Source: Flavobacterium sp. NKUCC04_CG
GTDB taxonomy: Bacteria > Bacteroidota > Bacteroidia > Flavobacteriales > Flavobacteriaceae
NCBI RefSeq assembly: GCF_019345525.1
Contig: NZ_JAHKRA010000006.1
Location: forward strand, 1-64,000
DNA: 64,000 bases
Direction of reading: 5' to 3'
Part shown: positions 14,611-23,466 of the stretch, in pieces
Position numbering within the stretch: the first letter of the stretch is position 1
Layout of the letters: each line of letters opens with the position of its first letter
The notes under the pieces: model-generated
Seen by the model: only the letters and a program-made list of their open reading frames with translations
Database searches by the model: none
What the model was told of the DNA's origin: nothing
Position numbers and translations under genes: made by a program

Positions 14611-16137
14611 ATGGAAGCAGCTATTAATAAAGTAGAACTTCGAAATCTTCAAGTCGAAGATTATTTGGAATTAAAGAAATCCATGATGGAGTCCTACGAG
14701 GGTATGGAAGACTCCTACTGGATTAAAGATGAGATAGAAGCATTATTAGCTACCTTCCCAGAGGGACAATTGGTTGTTTTAGTCGATGATATCGTGGTCG
14801 GCTCCGCCTTATCACTTATTGTAGATGAACGCCAAGCGATGTCTGCCCATACTTATGAGTCGATTACTGGAAATTCCACCTTCTCTACACACAACCCCGA
14901 TGGTGATGTGTTGTATGGTATTGATGTGTTTATACATCCCAAATACCGCGGTTTGCGTTTGGGACGTCGTTTATATGATGCGCGTAAAGAAATTTGTGAG
15001 CAACTGAATCTAAAGTCTATTGTATTTGCGGGACGTATTCCCAATTATTCCAAGTTTGCCAAAGAATTGACACCAAAACAGTATTTGGATAAAGTACGCG
15101 CCAAAGAAATACACGATCCTGTGATGTCTTTTCAATTGAGCAACGATTTTCACGTGGTTCGCTTGATGCGCAATTATCTCGAAGGCGATAAAGATTCGAA
15201 GGAATACGCGGTGTTATTGGAATGGAATAATATATTCTATGAAAAGACCCAACAACTGATTAATACTAAAAAAAGTGTTGTCCGCTTAGGGCTAATCCAA
15301 TGGCAAATGCGTTTGTTTAACGAGCTCGACGAGTTTTTTGATCAAGCGGAGTTCTTTATCAATGCCGTAGCCGATTACGAAAGTGATTTTGCTATGTTTC
15401 CCGAATTATTCACCGCTCCCTTAATGGCGGATTACAATCACTTGTCCGAAGCCGAAGCCATTCGAGAATTGGCTCGTTTTACGGATGATATTCGAAAGAA
15501 GTTTCAGGAATTTGCCATTTCTTATAACATCAACATCATTACCGGAAGTATGCCGTATATGATTGATGGCAATCTCTATAACGTTGGTTTTCTTTGTAAA
15601 AGAGACGGTACTTATGAAATGTATTCCAAAATACATATTACCCCCAATGAAGTGCATTATTGGGGAATGCAAGGCGGATCTAAAATCCAAACTTTCGATA
15701 CCGACTGTGGAAAAATTGGAATTATTATTTGTTATGACGTGGAGTTTCCCGAACTATCGCGATTATTGGCAGAGCAAGGTATGGACATTCTCTTTGTTCC
15801 CTTTCTTACCGATACGCAAAACGGCTATACCCGTGTGCGAAGTTGTGCCCAGGCCAGAGCTATTGAAAACGAGTGTTATGTGGCCATTGCAGGTTGTGTA
15901 GGAAACCTACCAAAGGTGAATAATATGGATATCCAATTTGCACAGGCAGCCGTATTAACCCCCTCTGACTTTGCTTTTCCGACCAACGGGATTAAGGCAG
16001 AAGCAACACCAAATACCGAGATGACCCTGATTGTCGATGTGGATGTCAATTTATTAAAAGAACTGCACGAACACGGAAGTGTTCAGATAAAAAAGGATCG
16101 TAGAACCGATTTATATGAGACGAAGAAATTGAAATAA
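14611..16137 (+). CDS. bifunctional GNAT acetyltransferase / carbon-nitrogen hydrolase
   Basis: 508 residues from the ATG at 14611 (MEAAINKVELRN); the longer frame from 14509 adds 34 residues unlike the family and includes the operator-like repeats. Residues ~1-210 are a GNAT domain with acetyl-CoA loop YRGLRLGRRLYDARK. Residues ~220-508 are a nitrilase-superfamily domain with the catalytic triad Glu265 (MFPELF), Lys340 (YSKIHITPNE) and Cys374 (IIICYDVEFPELSR). The two-domain fusion is a known conserved arrangement; the domains may act in turn on one amide or amine metabolite, substrate unknown. Cytoplasmic. A small zinc-ribbon gene follows 12 bp later, likely in the same transcript. Confidence 0.9.
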   Translation: MEAAINKVELRNLQVEDYLELKKSMMESYEGMEDSYWIKDEIEALLATFPEGQLVVLVDDIVVGSALSLIVDERQAMSAHTYESITGNSTFSTHNPDGDVLYGIDVFIHPKYRGLRLGRRLYDARKEICEQLNLKSIVFAGRIPNYSKFAKELTPKQYLDKVRAKEIHDPVMSFQLSNDFHVVRLMRNYLEGDKDSKEYAVLLEWNNIFYEKTQQLINTKKSVVRLGLIQWQMRLFNELDEFFDQAEFFINAVADYESDFAMFPELFTAPLMADYNHLSEAEAIRELARFTDDIRKKFQEFAISYNINIITGSMPYMIDGNLYNVGFLCKRDGTYEMYSKIHITPNEVHYWGMQGGSKIQTFDTDCGKIGIIICYDVEFPELSRLLAEQGMDILFVPFLTDTQNGYTRVRSCAQARAIENECYVAIAGCVGNLPKVNNMDIQFAQAAVLTPSDFAFPTNGIKAEATPNTEMTLIVDVDVNLLKELHEHGSVQIKKDRRTDLYETKKLK

Positions 16138-16149
16138 AAAACAAATACC

Positions 16150-16494
16150 ATGAAAACGTGCTTAGAATGTGGAACTAAACTAGTGGGCCGAGAGGATAAA
16201 AAATTTTGCGACGACAGCTGTCGGAATTCGTATAACAATAAGGTCAATAAAGATTTTAACAATTTGGTTCGCAATACCAACAATCAACTCCGGAAAAACT
16301 ACCGCATTCTAAGATTTTTCAACAAAAGTGGTAAAACAAAAATTCCCATATCAAAGTTATTGCAACAAGGTTACGATTTTCAACTTTTTACCAGTATTTA
16401 TCAAACCAAAACCGGTACTATTTATTATTTTGTGTACAATCAAGGTTATTTAAACATCGATACCGAATACTGCTTACTGGTGCAGAAAAAATAG
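16150..16494 (+). CDS. small zinc-ribbon protein, unknown function
   Basis: 114 residues. Cys4, Cys7, Cys20 and Cys24 (CLECGTKL, FCDDSCRNSY) make a zinc-ribbon similar to those of RNA- or DNA-associated small proteins. A basic helical stretch (NNKVNKDFNNLVRNTNNQLRKNYRIL) and a strand-rich C-terminus (YYFVYNQGYLNID) follow. Conserved type in Flavobacteria as far as I recall, but without an assigned role. Starts 12 bp after the GNAT-nitrilase gene. Confidence 0.75.
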   Translation: MKTCLECGTKLVGREDKKFCDDSCRNSYNNKVNKDFNNLVRNTNNQLRKNYRILRFFNKSGKTKIPISKLLQQGYDFQLFTSIYQTKTGTIYYFVYNQGYLNIDTEYCLLVQKK

Positions 16495-16763
16495 TTCTAC
16501 TCCCTGGATTTAAGCAGCTTAAGCTTTTTGTTTAAAATCCACCTCAACCTCCCCCCAACTTTTATTTAAGATTCGAAACAGTTGTTGTTTAACAATCTAA
16601 TACCCGTATCTAATATTATCGTCGTTTTTATTAATAAAACAAACCGATCGCTAAAAATTACCTCATACTAGCGTATTTTTACCTAACCATTTAAGCTGGA
16701 ATAACGGTGCTGCTATTAGTCGGTTGAAAAAGCATGGAATTGGTTTGTAAAACACTTTAACAC
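16495..16763. other. intergenic, nothing recognised
   Basis: About 270 bp of AT-rich spacer with no hairpin or clear promoter box that I can support. Confidence 0.4.
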
Positions 16764-17861
16764 ATGATGAAATTAAAAATTATTTTCCTGAGTTGCTTCG
16801 TTTCCATATCCTTGGTTTCTTGTATTCAAGAAGAGGCCTTAAATGCCGAAGCCGATATACTTGAATGTATTGTCTCCAAAGACATTTTAAAGGCTGAACC
16901 GCTTGTTGAAAATGATCGTGTGAGTTTACGCGTGCATTCCGACATCGACTTAACGCAGCAAGCCCCCGAATTCATCCTAACAGCCGGAGCAAAAATAGTT
17001 CCAGCTAGTGGAACTGTCCGAGATTTTACCAATCCTCAAACCTATCAAGTCACTTCGCAAGACGGGAATTGGAAAAAGAATTATACGGTGTCTTATATTA
17101 CTTCACAATTGAGCACCAATTACAATTTTGAAAACTATAGAATAGATAACAATGCTTTTTATGTATTTTATGAAATGGATCAAAATAACATTCACAACAT
17201 GGATTGGGCTACTGGAAATATCGGATTTTCGTTTACAGGAGTAGCGAAATCGCCTGATGAATACCCGACAATCCCTTCTAAAAACGGCAAGACTGGAGGT
17301 TGTGTACAAATGCAAACCAAGTCAACCGGTAGTTTTGGTGTAATGGTTAAGAAACCCATAGCAGCCGGTACTATCTATATTGGTTCCTTAGATCTCACGG
17401 AGATTCAAAACAATCCGAGAAAAGCGATAAAGTTGGGATTTCCATTTGAGCACCAGCCTCTGCTTTTAAAAGGTTTTTATAAATATGAAGCCGGTCCGGT
17501 TTATACCGATATGGGACAAACCGTAGATCATGTAACGGATACTTGGGACGCCTATGCCATTTTCTATGAAACCGACAACGCAACCAAAGTGCTCGATGGA
17601 ACGAATAAGTTTACGCATCCCAATATCGTTTCCATTGCTCAGATCGATATTAAAGGAAAGAAACCAACGGCCAACTGGACAGAATTTAATATTCCTTTTG
17701 TGGTAAGAAACGGTAAAACGGTCGATTTACAAAAGCTAAAAGAAGGCAAATACAACCTCAGCGTGTTGTTTACCTCAAGTATAGACGGCGATGATTTTAA
17801 AGGCGCCGTAGGCAGTACGCTTTATATCGACAACGTTGAAGTGATTTACGATTCCAACTAA
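16764..17861 (+). CDS. PCMD-domain lipoprotein (putative carbohydrate metabolism domain)
   Basis: 365 residues. N-terminal lipobox LVSC (lipidated Cys near residue 20) after a hydrophobic leader. Then a short Ig-like region (ILTAGAKIVPASGTVRDFTNPQTYQVTSQDG), a repeat type common in Bacteroidota surface lipoproteins, and from ~120 the PCMD-type domain (YNFENYR..., NTGNIGF-like ATGNIGFSFTG, KNGKTGGCVQMQTKS, KLGFPF, PLLLKGFYKYEAG, STLYIDNVEVIYD). Probably binds glycan or another extracellular ligand at the cell surface. An adjacent ATG at 16767 is an equal start. Followed 12 bp later by an outer-membrane barrel protein, so the two likely form a surface module. Confidence 0.8.
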   Translation: MMKLKIIFLSCFVSISLVSCIQEEALNAEADILECIVSKDILKAEPLVENDRVSLRVHSDIDLTQQAPEFILTAGAKIVPASGTVRDFTNPQTYQVTSQDGNWKKNYTVSYITSQLSTNYNFENYRIDNNAFYVFYEMDQNNIHNMDWATGNIGFSFTGVAKSPDEYPTIPSKNGKTGGCVQMQTKSTGSFGVMVKKPIAAGTIYIGSLDLTEIQNNPRKAIKLGFPFEHQPLLLKGFYKYEAGPVYTDMGQTVDHVTDTWDAYAIFYETDNATKVLDGTNKFTHPNIVSIAQIDIKGKKPTANWTEFNIPFVVRNGKTVDLQKLKEGKYNLSVLFTSSIDGDDFKGAVGSTLYIDNVEVIYDSN

Positions 17862-17873
17862 ACTTTACAATCC

Positions 17874-18656
17874 ATGAAACATTTTTTCTATCTAGGCTCC
17901 CTATATTTACTTTGCACTGCTGCTTTCGCTCAAGAATTGCCTTCGGAAGAGAAGGTATACAGCGGCCGATTTTACTTGAATTTAGAATATCAACTAAAAG
18001 GGGGACTCAATTTGGGAGGTAGTACTCCTATTCCTTTTCCACAAGAGATTCGCGCGATAAAAAACTTTAATCCGACCTTAGCTTTTACAGTGGAAGCCAA
18101 TGCGACGCACTGGTTAGAGCATCAACAAAATTGGGGTATTCGAAGTGGTTTACGTTATGAAATGAGAGGGATGAAATCCGATGCAGAGGTTAAAAATTAC
18201 CGTACTGAAATTATTGGAGAGGGAGGCGAGCTCCTCAAAGGATATTTTACTGGAGAAACGAGTACAACTGTAAAAAACACTTACCTAACGATTCCGATTC
18301 TGGCTGTTTATCGTGTTTCTCCTAATTGGGATTTCAGTTTCGGCCCCTATTTTTCCCTTTTATTGTCCAAACGATTTGAAGGTACTGTAGGTGAAGGTCA
18401 TCTAAGAGACCCAGACCCGACAGGAATCAAAACCTCTTTCACAAAAGAAAATGGCGCTACCTTCGATTTTTCAGACCAAATCAATCCTTTTCAATGGGGT
18501 GTTCAATTGGGTACCGCTTATCAGTTAACACCTAAAATTCAAATTTATTCCGACTTTAGTTGGGGATTTAACAACCTGTTTAAAAAAGATTTCGAAACCA
18601 TTAGTTTTAAATTATATAGCCTCAATCTAAATTTAGGTGTTGCTTATCGTTTTTAA
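17874..18656 (+). CDS. outer-membrane beta-barrel protein
   Basis: 260 residues with signal peptide (MKHFFYLGSLYLLCTAAFAQ). Alternating polar and aromatic strands (FYLNLEYQLKG, WGIRSGLRYEMRGM, YLTIPILAVYRVSPNWDFSFGPYFSLL, FQWGVQLGTAYQLTPKIQIYSDFSWGF) and a final strand ending in YRF, the C-terminal aromatic that BAM recognises. This matches the PorT-like/outer membrane protein beta-barrel family. Coupled to the PCMD lipoprotein gene upstream. No specific substrate can be inferred. Confidence 0.8.
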   Translation: MKHFFYLGSLYLLCTAAFAQELPSEEKVYSGRFYLNLEYQLKGGLNLGGSTPIPFPQEIRAIKNFNPTLAFTVEANATHWLEHQQNWGIRSGLRYEMRGMKSDAEVKNYRTEIIGEGGELLKGYFTGETSTTVKNTYLTIPILAVYRVSPNWDFSFGPYFSLLLSKRFEGTVGEGHLRDPDPTGIKTSFTKENGATFDFSDQINPFQWGVQLGTAYQLTPKIQIYSDFSWGFNNLFKKDFETISFKLYSLNLNLGVAYRF

Positions 18657-18753
18657 ATAAAGCATCGAATTAAGAGTTAATTTATCTAAGCATGCTTTAC
18701 AAAAGGATTTTGCTAAACAATTATTTTTCATACCGTTATTTCAGGTCAGAACA
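18657..18753. other. spacer before the tandem array
   Basis: AT-rich spacer; no terminator seen after the barrel gene. Confidence 0.35.
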
Positions 18754-19294
18754 AACCCCGTAGGGGTAAAAGGATTGTGAAACCCCGTAGGGGTGAAAGG
18801 ATTGTAGAACCCCGTAGCGGTGAAAGGATTGCAAAACCCCGTAGGGGTAAAAGGATTGCGAAACCCCGTAGCGGTGAAAGGATTGTGAAACCCCGTAGCG
18901 GTAAAATGATTGCGAAACCCCGTAGCGGTGAAAGGATTGTGAAACCCCGTAGGGGTAAAAGGATTATAGAACCCCGTAGCGGTGAAAGGATTGTGAAACC
19001 CCGTAGGGGTGAAAGGATTACGAAACCCCGTAGGGGTAAAAGGATTATAGAACCCCATAGGGGTGAAAGGATTGCGAAACCCCATAGGGGTGAAAGGATT
19101 GTGAAACCCCGTAGGGGTGAAAGGATTATAGAACCCCGTAGGGGTGAAATGATTGCGAAACCCCGTAGGGGTGAAAGGATTACGAAACCCCGTAGCGGTG
19201 AAAGGATTATAGAACCCCGTAGGGGTGAAATGATTGCGAAACCCCGTAGGGGTGAAAGGATTATAGAACCCCGTAAGGGGTGAAAGGATTTCAA
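18754..19294. repeat. tandem array, 20 units of 27 bp
   Basis: Units start at 18754 and recur every 27 bp exactly to the twentieth at 19267. Each unit holds ACCCCGTA(G/C)GGGT, itself a short inverted repeat, then (G/A)AAA(G/T)GATT and a variable three-base step (GTG, TAG, GCG, ATA, ACG). The last unit has a one-base insertion and is followed by CCCCTCCAAAGGAGGGG (19296-19312), a related hairpin. Because 27 is a multiple of three, several frames stay open across the array, but no start, signal or family supports a protein. There are no unique spacers, so it is not CRISPR. Confidence 0.9.
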
Positions 19295-19372
19295 AACCCC
19301 TCCAAAGGAGGGGGAATGTTGTAAAACCAAGAGGTAGCTCTTTTGTATGGGTATTAATTGTTTATGCCATAT

Positions 19373-20638
19373 CTATTTCAACACCGATTTAACCATACGG
19401 TCATCGCCATCGATTTTATGGGTGTTTTCCAGGCCCAACAACTCAGTCATCAAGGGATATATATGGATGTTTTCAAACGCATCCACTTTGGTTTTTTGTT
19501 TGATTTGCGGTCCCCAAGCAATAAAAGTAGCCTTCATATCAGGATATTGATAAGGGTCGTAACCGTGTGCACCTGGGCTGGCTTTTTTGTTCGAAAAATA
19601 ATACGGGCTGTCGGCAATTAACACGATATCACCAATTCGACCAAAATAATCATCCTTGGTGCTAAAGTGATATTTTTCTGGAACCTCATTCTTTAAAAAT
19701 ACCTGATAATGCGGTCCTTTTGCCGCTTTAACCGCACTGTAAACGCTTTCAACTTGCTGAGCATCCTTTACAAATAGACTTACATAAACACCGCTACTAA
19801 CTACCGTAATTTCTTCAGGATTAATCGTGATAGGCAAGGTCAATAGCTCTTTTTGATCAATATTTGTCATTCCATGATCGGCCACAAACATATAGTTTAC
19901 ATCTAAATCACTTTTAGCAACTGCTTCAACGAGTTTTTTTACCGATTCATCTATAAACTGAACCGCTTGTTTGGTTTCCACTGCATCGGGTCCGTAGGTA
20001 TGCCCCGCATGATCTACTTCTGGAAAATAAAAGGTAATTAAATGCGGTCTGGTTTCCTCCGGCATACGCAACCACTTCACCACTTCCTCTATTCGCTTGT
20101 CTATACTGATTTTCTCTGAATAAGGAAAGTAATACGACGGTAAAACACCTTGTATGGCGGCTTCTGATCCGGGCCAATAATAACAAGCAGTCAGCATTTT
20201 CTGTTGTTCTGCCAAAGACCAAATCGGCGTTCCTCCATACCAAGCTGGATCTAAAACCGCTTTGGGATTATTCAGTGAATACCGTTCTTCTATCTTCGGA
20301 TCGTACATATAATTCCCAACCAAACCGTGATGAGCAGGATATAAGCCGGTAACTATAGTATAGTGATTTGGGAAAGTAACCGACGGGAAAGACGGAATTA
20401 ATGCCTTGGCCCTAACCCCTTTTTTACCTAAACTACCCAAGTATTTTGCTTGGTGTTTTTCAATATAATCATGGCGAAATCCATCGGCCGAGATTAAAAT
20501 CAAATAAGGTTTTTTTTGCTGTTCTTCGTCATTTTTACGATTTGGAACAACAATTTGCTCGTTGTCATGCTGTGCATAAAGTGTTGAAGCTCCCAGAGTG
20601 AAGCTGGCCCACAACAGCGATAAAACTAATCTTTTCAT
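19373..20638 (-). CDS. secreted ectonucleotide pyrophosphatase/phosphodiesterase (alkaline phosphatase superfamily)
   Basis: 421 residues with signal peptide (MKRLVLSLLWASFTLGASTLYA). All zinc ligands and the nucleophile of NPP-type enzymes are present: Asp52 (ISADGF), Thr88 nucleophile (PSVTFPNHYT), Asp209 and His213 (FPEVDHAGHTYGP), Asp254-His255 (VADHGM) and His358 (GAHGYDP). Such enzymes split nucleotide di- or triphosphates or phosphodiesters outside the cytoplasm and release phosphate or nucleoside monophosphate. Substrate preference cannot be read from sequence. A TAAATTTG sequence directly before the ATG (20643-20650, minus) could be a -7 box. Fits the phosphate or nucleic-acid scavenging theme of the window. 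Confidence 0.9.
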   Translation of the reverse strand: MKRLVLSLLWASFTLGASTLYAQHDNEQIVVPNRKNDEEQQKKPYLILISADGFRHDYIEKHQAKYLGSLGKKGVRAKALIPSFPSVTFPNHYTIVTGLYPAHHGLVGNYMYDPKIEERYSLNNPKAVLDPAWYGGTPIWSLAEQQKMLTACYYWPGSEAAIQGVLPSYYFPYSEKISIDKRIEEVVKWLRMPEETRPHLITFYFPEVDHAGHTYGPDAVETKQAVQFIDESVKKLVEAVAKSDLDVNYMFVADHGMTNIDQKELLTLPITINPEEITVVSSGVYVSLFVKDAQQVESVYSAVKAAKGPHYQVFLKNEVPEKYHFSTKDDYFGRIGDIVLIADSPYYFSNKKASPGAHGYDPYQYPDMKATFIAWGPQIKQKTKVDAFENIHIYPLMTELLGLENTHKIDGDDRMVKSVLK

Positions 20639-20743
20639 AAATCAAATTTACTTCATTTTTAATAATCCGGTATTAAGCAGAAGTTAAACTTCAAATTTCG
20701 TAGAAAAATTTTTTAGGCATACCCAAAATTATATTTACTTTTA

Positions 20744-20751
20744 TAGCTTTG
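20744..20751 (+). promoter_or_regulatory. -7 promoter box TAGCTTTG
   Basis: Exact Bacteroidota -7 consensus (TAnnTTTG), nine bases before the ATG of the GNAT-epimerase gene. Implies a 5' leader of only a few bases. No good -33 TTTG at the usual distance. Confidence 0.5.
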
Positions 20752-20759
20752 ATATATAT

Positions 20760-22055
20760 ATGAAAACCCAATCTGAAAACCTGTTTATCCGCAAACTCGA
20801 ACATAAAGATGTCGAAAGTTTTTTTTCCATTTATTCAGATATTCATGCGATGAAGTTTCGGGAAACACCCCCAACTTTATCTCTGGAAGAAGCGAGACAA
20901 TCCATAGAAAAAGCACATAGAGAATTTGCTGAAAAAACCGCATTTCGCTTTGCTGTAATCGATAAAAAGACAGACGCGCTAATGGGTACTTTCGTCTATA
21001 GACCAAAGGATTTGGAAACGGTAGAAATTGGGTATTCACTGGGTAAGAATTATTGGAATAAAGGATATGCTTCTGAGTTGGTTTGTATTATGCTCACTTA
21101 TTTACGGAAAAAGGGATTTCGTCAGATACAAGCTTGGACAGCACAAGACAACACGGCTTCACAGCGGGTTTTAATCAAGAATCATTTCGTTTTAGCCGAT
21201 GAAAACGTTACAAATAACAAACTGTTGTTTCAACACTCCAACTTAAACGAATTCGAAAATACCGTGAACATACTCGGCTGTGGTTGGTTGGGATTTCCTC
21301 TTGCAGTACATTTTAAAAATTTAGGTATCTGCGTTAAAGCATCGACCACAACGGAAACGAAATTGGCCTTAATAGAAGAAGCGGGTATTAGCCCTTATTG
21401 CATCAATCTGGCAGAAGAAAACTTAAACGAATCTCTTATAAACGATTTCTTATGCGGCTGTGATACCCTAATTATCGCCATACCGCCGCGAGTAAAGGAC
21501 GCCGCTATGCCCTATAGCCACCAACTGGAACGATTGATACCGCTGTTGTGCGATAGTGCCGTAAAACGGGTTATTTTTATGAGTTCTACTTCGGTTTACG
21601 GTTGCCAACCTAACCTGATAACTGAAAAAACAGCAACCGACCCCACAACAACTAGTGGTTGTGAAATTGTAGCGGCCGAAAATCTCTTTAGAACGGAGGG
21701 ATTATGGAAAACGACCATATTGAGATTGGGCGGTTTATTTGGTCCTCTTCGCCATCCTGTAACTTTTTTAGCACAAAAATCCGAATTCGAAAATCCGGAT
21801 TTAAGTGTCAATATGGTACATCTGAACGATGTCATTGCTTTTACTACACAACTCGTTTTTCAAAATCAGAAAGAAGCCGATGCTGTTTTTAATCTGGTTG
21901 CTCCCTATGAGCAAACACGAAAGGAATTCTACAGTCAAGCCGCAACCATTCGAGGATTAAAGCTACCTCCGGATGGCAGTACTAATTGGTCTTTAGAAAA
22001 AATGGTTTCCGGTGATTTTATCATCGAAAAAACAGGCATTCATTATTTGTTTTAG
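20760..22055 (+). CDS. GNAT acetyltransferase fused to NAD(P)-dependent epimerase/dehydratase-like domain
   Basis: 431 residues, two domains. Residues ~5-155: RimJ/RimL-type GNAT (LFIRKLEHKDVESFFSIYSD, GTFVYRPKDLETVEIGYSLGKNYWNKGYASEL, NTASQRVLIKNHF). Residues ~168-431: Rossmann-fold protein of the YeeZ/SDR type (NILGCGWLGFPLAVHF, with GCGWLG as the dinucleotide loop; RVIFMSSTSVYGCQ; TILRLGGLFGPLRHP). The S-S-T-S-V-Y-G motif keeps the SDR Ser and Tyr but not a Y-x3-K. I know each half separately but not this fusion as a common one. Frame is continuous, so it is a true fusion, not a sequencing join. Cytoplasmic; substrate unknown. Confidence 0.8.
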   Translation: MKTQSENLFIRKLEHKDVESFFSIYSDIHAMKFRETPPTLSLEEARQSIEKAHREFAEKTAFRFAVIDKKTDALMGTFVYRPKDLETVEIGYSLGKNYWNKGYASELVCIMLTYLRKKGFRQIQAWTAQDNTASQRVLIKNHFVLADENVTNNKLLFQHSNLNEFENTVNILGCGWLGFPLAVHFKNLGICVKASTTTETKLALIEEAGISPYCINLAEENLNESLINDFLCGCDTLIIAIPPRVKDAAMPYSHQLERLIPLLCDSAVKRVIFMSSTSVYGCQPNLITEKTATDPTTTSGCEIVAAENLFRTEGLWKTTILRLGGLFGPLRHPVTFLAQKSEFENPDLSVNMVHLNDVIAFTTQLVFQNQKEADAVFNLVAPYEQTRKEFYSQAATIRGLKLPPDGSTNWSLEKMVSGDFIIEKTGIHYLF

Positions 22056-22070
22056 AAATCCGGATCTAAA

Positions 22071-23231
22071 CTAAGAGTTGGAATCGGAAGGGTCGTCGTC
22101 CTTATGGTCGTCGGTATCCGTAGGTTTCTCCGGTGCCTTAAATATTTTAGTAATGGTTTTGTTAAACAGCGGAGACTCGTTGTCTTCTTCTCCAAGTAAG
22201 AAACCCCATGGACGTAGGCCTTCAACCCGATCAAATACGATTTTCATAATGGCCAATACAGGTATGGTCAACAACATGCCAGAAATACCCCAAGTCATTT
22301 CGCCAATCACCAATCCGAGGATTACCACTAAAGAGTTTAACTTCACTTTCGACCCCACTACCTTAGGCATTATTAAATTGCCGTCGATGGCATGGATTAC
22401 GACCATAGCCAACACTACAAACAGGACATGACTGGCCGATGTGGTTGCAAAAGTGATGATCACACCAACAACCAAAGCGATAAAAATTCCGATATAAGGC
22501 AGAACATTAAGTACACCAGTCAGTATTGCCAACATAAAGTTGTATTTAACTCCAATGATGGTATAGGCAATAAAAGTCAAAACGGTTACGATTATCATTT
22601 GCAACAACAGCCCAATTAAATACCTCTTGACCATGACTTGAATCTGAATCACCACATCCAAAACTACATGTTGGTGTTTGTCTCTAAATACGATGACTAG
22701 AAATTTCACCAAATGGCGACGATACAGCAACAGAAATAAAGTATATAAAAACGTAAAGACAATTAACATAATTAGTCCGGAAATTGAACTTAGGGTTTTC
22801 CCGAGTATATCCGTACCTGCACTAAGAGATTTGGAAGCGGTCTCGGTTAAGTAGTTTAACTGACTGTTTTGTTCAATTCCAAAATGGTCTTGTACCCATA
22901 ATTGCAGGCTGTAAAACGAGTCGATTAATTGTTGTTGAAAAGCCGGCCAATCATCGGCTAATTTAGTCATTTGCATGGCCAATAAATAAAGCACCAAAAC
23001 AATGATACTGGTAAAAAGTATGGTAGCAACTATGGCTGCTAAAGCACGCGGAAAGTGTACTTTTCTCTCTAAAAAACTACAAAAAGGTACTAAAAGAGTA
23101 GAGAATAGCAGTCCTAAAATAATAGGAACTATCACATTTTGTCCCAGTACGCCTAAATAACCCATGATTACGATACTTATCAGTACACAAGATAATTTTA
23201 AGTAAAAGGGGAGCTCGAAATTTAATCGCAT
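22071..23231 (-). CDS. AI-2E family transporter (PerM/YdiK-like permease)
   Basis: 386 residues with the family pattern: paired N-terminal helices (LKLSCVLISIVIMGYLGVLG, VIVPIILGLLFSTLLVPFCSFLER), a central long soluble segment (~90-150), then further helices including MLAILTGVLNVLPYIGIFIALVVGVIITF and LVVILGLVIGEMTWGISGMLLTIPVLA, the conserved signature region. The C-terminus is a strongly acidic tail with His and Asp (TDTDDHKDDDPSDSNS) that could bind metal. Despite the family name, many members are general or Na+/H+ linked exporters; substrate unknown. Convergent with the preceding gene. Confidence 0.88.
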   Translation of the reverse strand: MRLNFELPFYLKLSCVLISIVIMGYLGVLGQNVIVPIILGLLFSTLLVPFCSFLERKVHFPRALAAIVATILFTSIIVLVLYLLAMQMTKLADDWPAFQQQLIDSFYSLQLWVQDHFGIEQNSQLNYLTETASKSLSAGTDILGKTLSSISGLIMLIVFTFLYTLFLLLYRRHLVKFLVIVFRDKHQHVVLDVVIQIQVMVKRYLIGLLLQMIIVTVLTFIAYTIIGVKYNFMLAILTGVLNVLPYIGIFIALVVGVIITFATTSASHVLFVVLAMVVIHAIDGNLIMPKVVGSKVKLNSLVVILGLVIGEMTWGISGMLLTIPVLAIMKIVFDRVEGLRPWGFLLGEEDNESPLFNKTITKIFKAPEKPTDTDDHKDDDPSDSNS

Positions 23232-23410
23232 AAGGTATCTTAATTTAGGTATTTGTACAAATCTTTACCAGCAGGAACAATTCCTTGTTTAATTGTTAAT
23301 TTCTCGTGTTATACTACTATTACATAAGATTTAACGCATAAAAGTGCTCCACTGCTTGTGGGTTTAAATTACAATAAAAAATTGTTATATCAACTTTTTT
23401 CTTAAAATAT

Positions 23411-23440
23411 AAAAAAAGCCTTTTGAAAAATACAAAAGGC
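23411..23440 (-). terminator. terminator of scoAB
   Basis: GCCTTTTG (23418-23425) pairs with CAAAAGGC (23433-23440), followed on minus by seven U (plus A-run 23411-23417). It lies 27 bp past the scoB stop. Confidence 0.8.
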
Positions 23441-23466
23441 CATTACTATAAACAGAAAACATCGGT

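Noticed and set aside
18754..19294. CRISPR array
   Set aside because: Units follow head to tail with no unique spacers, and no cas gene is near.
18741..19330. Open frames of 114, 194 and 168 codons with perfect nine-residue repeats, on both strands
   Set aside because: They arise because the 27-bp DNA repeat keeps three frames open at once. None has a signal, start context or known fold.
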